NCBI GenBank assembly: GCA_046351415.1
Contig: JAXLYO010000003.1
Coordinates: 186,001-250,000, forward strand
Source: JABFRG01 sp046351415
Lineage (GTDB): Bacteria; Myxococcota_A; Polyangia; Polyangiales; Polyangiaceae
DNA: 64,000 bases
Direction of reading: 5' to 3'
In this document: positions 57,070-64,000 of the stretch, in pieces
How positions within the stretch are numbered: the stretch's first letter is position 1
Layout of the letters: each line of letters opens with the position of its first letter
The notes under the pieces: model-generated
What the model saw: the letters and a program-made list of their open reading frames with translations, nothing else
Told to the model about the DNA's origin: nothing
Databases searched by the model: none
Position numbers and translations under genes: made by a program

Positions 57070-59289
57070 TTACTTGTGCGCCTGGCGGAAGATGGCGCCG
57101 TCGGACTTGAGGCCCGTTCCATAGTCGACGTAGTACACGTGGGTTTGGTCCGCGAGGATGTCCCGTGCGTCCACGAGGCTCGTTGCAACGACCTTCGCTG
57201 GCATGGCGCCCGTCCGATTGAACTGGAAGACTTGCGACGGTGTGCCCTGCTCCTGCGTCGTGACGAAGCCGTAGGCTTTGCCCGGAGCCAGCGTGAGGCG
57301 ATTGCGCGGTCCGGTCCCTGCGGCCGCCCCCGTGCCGGCGGGGTAGAAGTGGAGCGTCGGCTCCATTTGACGCGTCAATCGAGCGACGGGGGTCGTGCCC
57401 TGAATTTCGTAGACGCCTTCCGCGTTGTTTTGCGTGCCAGTCGCTCGTGCGACGAGCGCGAAGATGTCCGTGTCCTCTGCGAGATCGACCGGGGTTTCCG
57501 GGAGCGCCGCGACGGAGAGCGTGCAGTCGATGCTCGTGAACGTGCCATTGATGAGACACGTGCGGACGTTCTTCATGCTCGTCCCGATGCGGAAGTTCGC
57601 GCCGGCGACGGCCTGCACGAGGGCGGTCGGTGTTTCACCCGCGTTGAGCTGCGGGGTGAAGCTGATGGCGGGAGAATACGTCAGGAAGTCCGAGTAGCCG
57701 ACCGCGGCTGCGGTGACACCACTCGGACCGATGAACACCGGGAAATTTGAGGTGGCGATGACGCCGATCGGCTGGAATCCCACCGGGACCGGCAGCGTCG
57801 CGATTGTGTTCTGCGCCGTGTCGTACACGTAGATGTGCCCCTCGCCGGCCGCCGGGCCGTTGCTGTAGATCGCGACGAAGTTCTTGTTCTGCCAGGGCCC
57901 GACGCCCGATGCGCCGAAGCTCAAGTAGGAGACTCTGAATGTCGCACCCGTGGCCATGTCTGGCGTGGCCCTGAGACCCAAGGGCTGCGCGACGATGCCC
58001 TTTTGGAAGAATCGGATCGACGTGTCGAATTGCGGCAACATGCCATCGCGAATCGAGAACATCTTCGTGCTCTCGAACGCGAGGCCCTGGAGCTTCGGTT
58101 CGCCGCCGCTTTGGATCTCGCCTTGGGGAGGAGGCGGCATCGGCGGTGCGTCGCCAGCCGCATCGAACGGTGCGTCTTTGGTCGCGTCGCCAGCATCGCC
58201 CCCATCCGAGAGGGGGCCCGCGTCGCTGTCGATCGTTTCCGGGCGCGTCGGCTTGACGGTGTTCGGCGCCGGGTTCCACGGTCCGCAGTTGCCGACGTCG
58301 GGCGTTTTGGCGGCGCAGAGGGTCGTTCCGACGAGATCGATGGCGCGGCCGCTCTTCAGGGCCTCTCGAACGGCCTCCGAAAGGATGATGCGGTCGTTCT
58401 TGATCGTGAAGCCCTCGTACTCGGAGTCAGAGTCGAGGGAGATGGCGTAACGGCCGTCGGGGAGCTTGAGACCGACTTCGTCCTTGGTGATGAGGGCCAA
58501 GTTCACGAGCGTTGCTTGGGTGCCGCCGAGGTCGACGGAGCCGTCGGGCTGAATCTTGCCGAGGAGTGATTTCGGGGCAGCGAAGCACGACTCGACGTTG
58601 AAGCACGCTGCTGCGCCGCTGCCCGGAGCATCGGCTTCGGTGAATGCGGGCAGAGGAGCGTTGGGGTCGACAGCACGGCACTTGCCGCCGATCCAAGCTT
58701 GGTCTTCCGTACAAGGCGATTTGATGCCTTCTTCGGGGCGGTACTTCGCTTCGTCGGCGCCAGCTGCCGTGATGCGAACGCTGTCACCGAGGGGGCGCAG
58801 ACCCGACGCGCCTTCACTCGTCGTGACGACCGGAACCGAGCCGGTGATGCTCCCCTGATTGATCCATAGGAGCGGCATGCGGAGCATCGAGAGGCGATCG
58901 GTCGGAACGCCCGTCGTCGACTCGCGCATGACGACGGCTTTGCGGGTAAAGCCGCCGGTCGTTGCGGGGGTCGCCTTGCCGTACGCGATGAGCTGCACGC
59001 GTACGGTGGCCGGTGAACCATTCGAGAGGATCGCGAACGTGGAGGGGAAGCGGACGCTTCGATTGCCTTCTGCGTCTTCGGTGGTGTCGACGACGTTGTT
59101 GTAAAGCACGGTCCCGGTACGGGTCCGGATGTAGAGGCCTACGGCGCTGACGTCCTTCGGCACCGACATGTCGGACGAGAACACCAACATGAGACCCGGG
59201 GAGTCTTTCTCTTTTCCGCAGCCAGGAAGTGCACCACCAGCAAGAAGAAGTGTCGCGAGAGTGCCAACGAGAGCAGGGCGAATACGCAT
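57070..59289 (-). CDS. Large lipoprotein of unknown function
   Basis: A 739-residue lipoprotein (lipobox Ala-Leu-Pro-Gly-Cys, near residue 24). The N-terminal ~150 residues are strand-rich (LMLVFSSDMSVPKDVSAVGLYI). A central CxxDQAWIGGKC-type pair and an Asp/Ala/Pro-rich linker follow, and the C-terminal ~340 residues show repeated strand motifs with YSNGPAAGEGHIYVYD and ILADQTHVYYVDYG, suggestive of a beta-propeller. Similar plan to the lipoprotein at 61455. Probably surface exposed. ATG 59289 has GGAG 11 nt upstream. Confidence 0.65.
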   Translation of the reverse strand: MRIRPALVGTLATLLLAGGALPGCGKEKDSPGLMLVFSSDMSVPKDVSAVGLYIRTRTGTVLYNNVVDTTEDAEGNRSVRFPSTFAILSNGSPATVRVQLIAYGKATPATTGGFTRKAVVMRESTTGVPTDRLSMLRMPLLWINQGSITGSVPVVTTSEGASGLRPLGDSVRITAAGADEAKYRPEEGIKSPCTEDQAWIGGKCRAVDPNAPLPAFTEADAPGSGAAACFNVESCFAAPKSLLGKIQPDGSVDLGGTQATLVNLALITKDEVGLKLPDGRYAISLDSDSEYEGFTIKNDRIILSEAVREALKSGRAIDLVGTTLCAAKTPDVGNCGPWNPAPNTVKPTRPETIDSDAGPLSDGGDAGDATKDAPFDAAGDAPPMPPPPQGEIQSGGEPKLQGLAFESTKMFSIRDGMLPQFDTSIRFFQKGIVAQPLGLRATPDMATGATFRVSYLSFGASGVGPWQNKNFVAIYSNGPAAGEGHIYVYDTAQNTIATLPVPVGFQPIGVIATSNFPVFIGPSGVTAAAVGYSDFLTYSPAISFTPQLNAGETPTALVQAVAGANFRIGTSMKNVRTCLINGTFTSIDCTLSVAALPETPVDLAEDTDIFALVARATGTQNNAEGVYEIQGTTPVARLTRQMEPTLHFYPAGTGAAAGTGPRNRLTLAPGKAYGFVTTQEQGTPSQVFQFNRTGAMPAKVVATSLVDARDILADQTHVYYVDYGTGLKSDGAIFRQAHK

Positions 59290-59379
59290 GTAGTTGAGGC
59301 TCCAACGTCCAAGATAACCCCATCCGCGTGCACGCCAAGAGAAGAATCCTGCGATCATCCGTTTGGGGGACAGCCTGGA

Positions 59380-59405
59380 GCGAGGGGTGCAACGCCCCCC
59401 CTCGC
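59380..59405. terminator. GC-rich hairpin downstream of phoD
   Basis: GCGAGGGG (59380-59387) and CCCCTCGC (59398-59405) form a perfect 8-bp stem with a 10-nt loop, 80 nt beyond the phoD stop in transcript direction. There is no U-run, so it may be a weak or factor-dependent terminator, or RNA-stability element, between phoD and the next lipoprotein gene. Confidence 0.4.
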
Positions 59406-59485
59406 GCTACCCCGAGCGATGTTCATGTGGGTGGTGCTTCGAACGCTTCCCAGCGCTTCACGAGCGGTGCGCCGCCGAAGGAGCG

Positions 59486-61351
59486 TCAGACCTTGGTGAT
59501 GCGGTTCGAGCCGAGCTTGGTGATGAAGCGGTCTTTGCCCAGGATGCCCGAATACGTCTTTGCCTGAACCTCGCGGACCTTGATGAAGGTGGCCTCGACT
59601 TGCGCCCCGTCGACGCTGAGCAGGCCTATGCCGTTGGCAGCGCTGTCGGCGTATTTCATCCACGCGCCGTTTTCCTTCATGAGGGCAGGGTCGAGACTGT
59701 TGCCGAGGTCCGCGGCAAAGTTCTTCAGGACAGGAATGGTCGCGACGATGCCAGCGAGTGTTTCTTCGAGCGGTGAGGACGAAATGCCTGCCGTGACGAA
59801 CTCGACGGCAACGGGTGAGGGCAGGAGATTGTCGAAGTCTGGATAGAGCTCTGCCGCATAGAACGCATGAACGTCTCCCGTGACCGCCACGAGGTTCTTC
59901 ACGCCTGCGAGCGCGAGGTTCTTCAAGATCTCTCCGCGCTCGGAACGGTAGCCATCCCATCCTTCCGTCGAGATGTAAACGCGTGCCGTGAGGAAGTTGG
60001 GCACGCCATCGAAGTCTCCGAGCTCGACGGCTTGTTGATGGAGCACGACTGCATTCGCCCAGATACGCCAGGTAGCGTTCGACTTCTTCACCGAGTCGAG
60101 GAACCACGCCTTCTGGGCCGCCCCGAGGAGCGAGGGCTTCTTCGAAGCTTCCTCGGGGTCGAAACCCGATTTGCGCACGACGAACTTCGAGCCGACAGGC
60201 GTGTTCTTGGAGAACTTCCCCATGGCCAGCCACGTCTCGCCTTCCGGGATGAGATGGTCCGAGCGGTAGCTCCGTTGGTCGGTGACGAAGAGCTCGACGT
60301 GCTTGCCGTAGCGCAGTGCACGATAGATGGTGAGGTCCCCTGGGTACTTCGACGACGGCGCCCACTTCACGTCGGCCGGGACGAACTCGGCCCAGGCGCG
60401 GCTCGCGTCTTCACGACGCTGCGTCGTTTGCTCCGTGAAGAATGTGCCCGTCTTGGGGTCCTTCTCGTTGAAGTCCGTCGAGTGGTCCTGCCAACAGTCG
60501 TTCGCGTATTCGTGGTCGTCCCAGACCATGATGAACGGATAGAGGCGGTGCACTTCGCGCAACATCGCGTCCGAACGCACCGTCTTGTAGAGCGTTCGAT
60601 AGTCGGCGAGAGAGACCGCCGACGTCACCGAGCCATCTTGGTCCGGTGAGATGTCGAGTCCGTTCGGCAGCTTGATCTTGCGGTCTTCCGTGGGTGATTG
60701 GAAGCGCGTGTCATTGACGGTTTCGTAGACGTAGTCGCCGAGGAAGAGGACGAAGTCGAGGTCGAGCTGCTGCTCGAGCAGCGCTTGCCACGCGTGGTAG
60801 TAGCGTCCGACGTAGTCTTGGCAGGTCGTGAACGCAAAGTTGATCTTCCGCGGGTCGTCGGCTGTGGGCGCGGTCTTCGTTCGGCCGACGCGCGTCGTCT
60901 TTCCATCCACCTCGAAACGATAGTAGTAGGTGGTGCTCGGCAAGAGCCCGACGGGCGCGACGCGGAGCGTGTGATCGAAAGCAGCTTCTGCGGGGAGCTC
61001 CCCGCGAGCGACGACTTCGAGGAACTCTGGGTCCTTTCCGACGAGGTACTTGAGCGAGATGTTGTCGTTCGCGCCCTTTCCGAGCGAAAGAGGATCGACG
61101 CGCGTCCAGAGGATCACGCGGTCTGGCTTCGGGTCTCCAGAGGCAACTCCTTGCGGGAAGTGCTTGTCGGAAGTCTCGCCAGGTGACGTGGGGGTGATGT
61201 TCTCGCGTCCGCCGTCCGGCAACACGCCACCACCGTCCCCTGGAGTGCCGCCGTTCGAACTCGAGCCAGGGTTCTCGTTCTCACTTCCGCAGCCGACGGT
61301 CACGTAGATGACGGAGGCAAAAGTTCCGAAAAGGAAGTCGCGACGACGCAT
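59486..61351 (-). CDS. phoD: PhoD-family alkaline phosphatase, Tat-type lipoprotein
   Basis: A 621-residue enzyme. The N-terminus MRRRDFLFGTFAS is a twin-arginine signal, followed by a Thr-Val-Gly-Cys lipobox and a Gly/Ser linker. The PhoD domain includes PQGVASGDPKPDRVILWTR, the metal site LGDYVYE, VWDDHEYANDC and TGDVHAF. It hydrolyses phosphomono- and diesters outside the cell using Ca/Fe. No Pho box is evident upstream. It lies between two large lipoprotein genes on the minus strand. Confidence 0.92.
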   Translation of the reverse strand: MRRRDFLFGTFASVIYVTVGCGSENENPGSSSNGGTPGDGGGVLPDGGRENITPTSPGETSDKHFPQGVASGDPKPDRVILWTRVDPLSLGKGANDNISLKYLVGKDPEFLEVVARGELPAEAAFDHTLRVAPVGLLPSTTYYYRFEVDGKTTRVGRTKTAPTADDPRKINFAFTTCQDYVGRYYHAWQALLEQQLDLDFVLFLGDYVYETVNDTRFQSPTEDRKIKLPNGLDISPDQDGSVTSAVSLADYRTLYKTVRSDAMLREVHRLYPFIMVWDDHEYANDCWQDHSTDFNEKDPKTGTFFTEQTTQRREDASRAWAEFVPADVKWAPSSKYPGDLTIYRALRYGKHVELFVTDQRSYRSDHLIPEGETWLAMGKFSKNTPVGSKFVVRKSGFDPEEASKKPSLLGAAQKAWFLDSVKKSNATWRIWANAVVLHQQAVELGDFDGVPNFLTARVYISTEGWDGYRSERGEILKNLALAGVKNLVAVTGDVHAFYAAELYPDFDNLLPSPVAVEFVTAGISSSPLEETLAGIVATIPVLKNFAADLGNSLDPALMKENGAWMKYADSAANGIGLLSVDGAQVEATFIKVREVQAKTYSGILGKDRFITKLGSNRITKV

Positions 61352-61454
61352 CCTCGTAGAATTTCACGAAAGACGACGTTCTGCCACTCGTCCTTTTGCG
61401 CGAACGGAGCGAACAGCGTCGGTGCGCGTGGGACGATGCGGGGAAATGTGCGCG

Positions 61455-62642
61455 CTAGCGATAGCGTACCCGGCGCAGCTCTTCCGTCGGCTGTGAGCCG
61501 AGGTCAGACTGAATTCTGCCGAGCGTGTAATAGACGTAGTCGCCAAGGACGACCGCGGAGGTGAGCGCTGTCGGTACGGAGGCGAGCAGAACAGGGGGCT
61601 TTCCGTCCGGATGGTTGCGAACGAGTACGGAACCCAGGGAGCCAGGCACGTTGCACCCTTCGATGGAGATGATGGCATCCGAGGTCGTCGTGATCATCTT
61701 GTAGTCCTCGGTCGTCGAGCCGGAACAGTTGGCGAAGGACGACCGCGGCAACGGAGTTCCGAAGCCTGGGGACGTGAAGCGCGAGAGGTGAATGCTCTCG
61801 CGGGACGCCCATACGAGTTGATCGCCGACGACGCCCAGTCCGATAGGCTCTGTCTGATAGTTGAACTCGACCGGCACGGGATTGCTCAACGTCCGCGCCG
61901 CGAGTCGCACTCCTTGCTCGTACCACGCGAACCACGGTGTGGGCGTCGTCCCTTGGCCCACGACGAAATCGATGGGCGATGCGACAGGTCCAATGACGGT
62001 GGAGGGAGGATTCGTCGTGCCCGCCCCGACGACGCGGACGGCGCGGGCGGCCTGTTGGAGCGGCGCACCATAGAGCAGCGTATCGTCGTCGAGGAACGTC
62101 GCTTGGTAGAACCATGTCTCTCCGGGAATCGTTCGCTCGTCGGCAAGCGAGATCGCATTTGCGCACGTGATGAACGGAGACACGGCGCCCGATTCGCTCG
62201 TGTGGCAAAGGTGAGCATTGCTACCTGCGAGCAGCGTGTAGTTGTTCTTGCCGATCGCGAGCGTTGGGAGGCAGCTTCCGACTTTGCAGGCACCCGCCGG
62301 GTCGAACACGCGAATGCGTGAAAACGTACCGCCATCGACCTTCCCGTGCTCGCGGAACGCGATCTTCTTTCCCAGAGTGGCGAGCTCCCCGCCCGATAGA
62401 ATGCCGGTAACGACGGTCTCGGGATTGCACCGAACGTCGCTCGAAGGGCAAGTCACGGGGGCGCCATCGCCGCCATCCGGACGCTCGGATGCATCGGAGT
62501 CCCCGGAATCGACCAGGGGCCCTCCGTCATTCGCAAGCCCTCCATCGGAAGGCCCAGGTGAAAATTCCTTCAGGCCGGAACACGCCACGAGGAGGGTGAC
62601 GAGCCATGGAAGGATGCGGTGTCTGGGTAAGTGCGCGAGCAT
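61455..62642 (-). CDS. Lipoprotein with beta-propeller-like repeats
   Basis: A 395-residue lipoprotein (lipobox Leu-Leu-Val-Ala-Cys, about Cys21), an Asp/Gly-rich linker and a strand-rich body with several repeats of the type GDQLVWASRESIHL and LGDYVYYTLGRIQS, as in surface beta-propellers. No enzyme motif recognised. ATG 62642 has GAGGG about 9 nt upstream, inside the end of the diguanylate cyclase gene spacing (12 nt), so the two are cotranscribed. Confidence 0.65.
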   Translation of the reverse strand: MLAHLPRHRILPWLVTLLVACSGLKEFSPGPSDGGLANDGGPLVDSGDSDASERPDGGDGAPVTCPSSDVRCNPETVVTGILSGGELATLGKKIAFREHGKVDGGTFSRIRVFDPAGACKVGSCLPTLAIGKNNYTLLAGSNAHLCHTSESGAVSPFITCANAISLADERTIPGETWFYQATFLDDDTLLYGAPLQQAARAVRVVGAGTTNPPSTVIGPVASPIDFVVGQGTTPTPWFAWYEQGVRLAARTLSNPVPVEFNYQTEPIGLGVVGDQLVWASRESIHLSRFTSPGFGTPLPRSSFANCSGSTTEDYKMITTTSDAIISIEGCNVPGSLGSVLVRNHPDGKPPVLLASVPTALTSAVVLGDYVYYTLGRIQSDLGSQPTEELRRVRYR

Positions 62643-62653
62643 CTGGTGCACCC

Positions 62654-64000
62654 TCAGAGCTCGCTCTTTCTGCGCGGCCTGACAGAGACCTGGTTGCGAC
62701 CTTCCGTCTTCGCGAGATAGAGGCAGTCGTCGGCGCGGCTCAAAAACTCGCCGAGGGACTCCGTCTTTCCGGTGATGGGGTCGGCCTTTCGGTGCTCTAC
62801 CAGCCCGGCGCTGATGGTCACCTGAACACCGTCGGGAAGGCCCGCAAACTTCCTCTGGGCGACGACGCGACGAATGCGTTCCACAGTCGCGCCAGCTCCT
62901 GCCATGGGGGTTTCGGGGAAGAGCAGCGCGAACTCTTCGCCACCGATGCGCGCGACGATGTCGGTCGTTCGAACCTGCTCCTTGAAAATGGATGCAATCT
63001 CTCGAAGCACGGAATCGCCCGCAGCATGGCCATAGCGGTCGTTGATTTGCTTGAAATGGTCGACGTCCAACATCGCGAGTGATGTGGAAAGACGATATCT
63101 CTCCGTTCGTCGGAGCTCGATTTCCCCGAGGTCGAAGAAGTATCGTCGGTTGTGGGCCCCGGTCAGCTCGTCTGTCGTGGCGAGCTCGCGGAGCTTTTGT
63201 TCGAGCTCTTTTTGCGCAGTGAGTTCGGTGAGGCCGGTCATGAAGACGGGCTCGCCGTCGAGTTCGGTCGCGCGGGCATTCATCAGCACCCACAACTTGC
63301 GACCGGTGCTCGTCCGGAGCTGCGCAGTGAACGCTTCCACGCGACCCTCGCGCTGAATGAGCTGGAGAAAGGCCCGCCGGTCAGCCTTGTCGACGAAGTG
63401 GTCCGGCGCGGGACGTCCGACGAAGTCACGGGCCGTGTACTCGAAGAGCGAAAGGGCAGGAGGGTTCGCGTAGCGAATGAGCCCGTCCGTCGAACCCGTC
63501 ACGATGAGCGGGCTCGGCGCTGCATCGAGCAAGGTACGGAGGTGCGTCTCTCGTCGCTCGACCGCTTCCGCGGCCTTCTTGCGCTCCGTGATGTCGCTGC
63601 TGCCGACGAGTAGAGCCGGCTCGCCGTCGAAGTGCACGATTCCCGCGGACAGTTCGGCCCAGAATTGCCTGCCAGTGCTCGTTCGTAGTTTGGCCTCGAA
63701 GGCGTCGACGCGCCCCGTTTGTCGAACCTGCTCGCGCAAGCGATCGCGGTCCTCTGGGTGAACCCAGAAGTCAGGTGCGGTGCGACCACGTTGCTCGTCG
63801 GGAACCACCTCGAAGAGGGAAGCCGCTCGCGCGTTTCCGTCGAGGAGCACTTGATCGGAGAGCCTGCTGCAGACGAGAGCGATGGGAGCGTGGGTGAAGA
63901 TCTGCTGGAAGTTCTCTTTCGCTTGCCTCTGCTCGGTAATGTCGACCATGCCAGCTACCAGCGTGAGCTCTCCGCGGAAGCGCAGCGTCTTCGCGCTCAT
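62654..64000 (-). CDS. PAS-PAS-GGDEF diguanylate cyclase (5' end outside window)
   Basis: 448 residues are visible and the gene continues past the right edge; the first visible residues are the end of a PAS/PAC unit (VDITEQR). Two more PAS domains follow (APIALVCSRLSDQVLLDG and APSPLIVTGSTDGLIRYAN). The GGDEF domain has DELTGAHNRRYF, LDVDHFKQINDRYGHAAGD and the active site GGEEF; the inhibitory I-site RTTD is five residues upstream. It should make cyclic di-GMP under feedback control and PAS-sensed input. Cotranscribed with the lipoprotein gene 12 nt downstream. Confidence 0.92.
   Translation of the reverse strand: MSAKTLRFRGELTLVAGMVDITEQRQAKENFQQIFTHAPIALVCSRLSDQVLLDGNARAASLFEVVPDEQRGRTAPDFWVHPEDRDRLREQVRQTGRVDAFEAKLRTSTGRQFWAELSAGIVHFDGEPALLVGSSDITERKKAAEAVERRETHLRTLLDAAPSPLIVTGSTDGLIRYANPPALSLFEYTARDFVGRPAPDHFVDKADRRAFLQLIQREGRVEAFTAQLRTSTGRKLWVLMNARATELDGEPVFMTGLTELTAQKELEQKLRELATTDELTGAHNRRYFFDLGEIELRRTERYRLSTSLAMLDVDHFKQINDRYGHAAGDSVLREIASIFKEQVRTTDIVARIGGEEFALLFPETPMAGAGATVERIRRVVAQRKFAGLPDGVQVTISAGLVEHRKADPITGKTESLGEFLSRADDCLYLAKTEGRNQVSVRPRRKSEL

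Noticed and set aside
1..64000. CRISPR arrays, transposons, prophage genes, rRNA or tRNA genes
   Set aside because: No regularly spaced repeats, transposase or phage proteins, or rRNA-like sequence were seen; tRNAs were only scanned for by eye in spacers, so a missed one is possible.

Overview
The window looks like a chromosomal segment of a high-GC myxobacterium (Myxococcota, most likely class Polyangia). This rests on gene content rather than any marker gene: many lipoproteins with a lipobox followed by Asp/Ala/Gly-rich linkers, a Hanks-type Ser/Thr kinase next to an FHA-sigma54 activator, an ECF42-type sigma factor, ferritin-like lipoproteins, and a bacterial Thg1-like enzyme. I see no rRNA, tRNA, CRISPR array, transposase or phage gene.

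Layout. 0.1-9.2 kb: an ArsR/SRPBCC pair, a small cytochrome c lipoprotein, a Tat-type metallo-hydrolase, an MFS exporter, an operon of lipoprotein, glutathione transferase and ATP-dependent DNA ligase, then a VTT-domain membrane protein and an MtfA-type peptidase. 9.3-14.1 kb: SRPBCC and DUF2277 proteins; a di-haem cytochrome c/rhodanese lipoprotein coupled by ATGA to an ECF42 sigma factor; a spacer with a perfect 32-bp direct repeat; a histone H1-like protein; a DUF2293 protein. 14.1-21.6 kb: an ArsR-methyltransferase fusion directly upstream of metH, a ferritin-like lipoprotein, a PIN toxin-like protein and Thg1. 21.6-27.5 kb: twin operator-like palindromes, a secreted hydrolase, and a signalling module (Cys-rich lipoprotein, FHA-sigma54 activator, periplasmic repeat protein, Ser/Thr kinase). 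27.4-37.5 kb: a TetR/DUF4188 pair with two identical operators, YchJ, a radical SAM protein, zinc-less MsrB, SDR/dienelactone hydrolase, RhlE, pirin, and an Hsp70-like/PhnD pair. 37.5-50 kb: a 2020-residue alpha-2-macroglobulin with an intact CxEQ thioester, a second pirin, and a DTW-domain protein coupled to a SNF2 helicase.

50.0-54.3 kb is the most interesting part: an ABC exporter, a cupin, a radical SAM/SPASM maturase and, 13 nt after it, a small protein with an N-terminal four-Cys knuckle, a membrane/lipobox segment and a C-terminal tail with three Y-G-[I/M]-P repeats. I read this as a candidate peptide-modification (RiPP-like) system. A candidate 50-codon ORF lies between cupin and maturase.

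54.3-64 kb: a membrane desaturase, an outer-membrane beta-barrel-like protein behind a possible switching leader hairpin, a macro-domain protein, then a minus-strand run of surface lipoproteins, a Tat-exported PhoD phosphatase and a PAS-GGDEF diguanylate cyclase cut by the right edge. All functions are homology recognition by eye; none was checked by database search.
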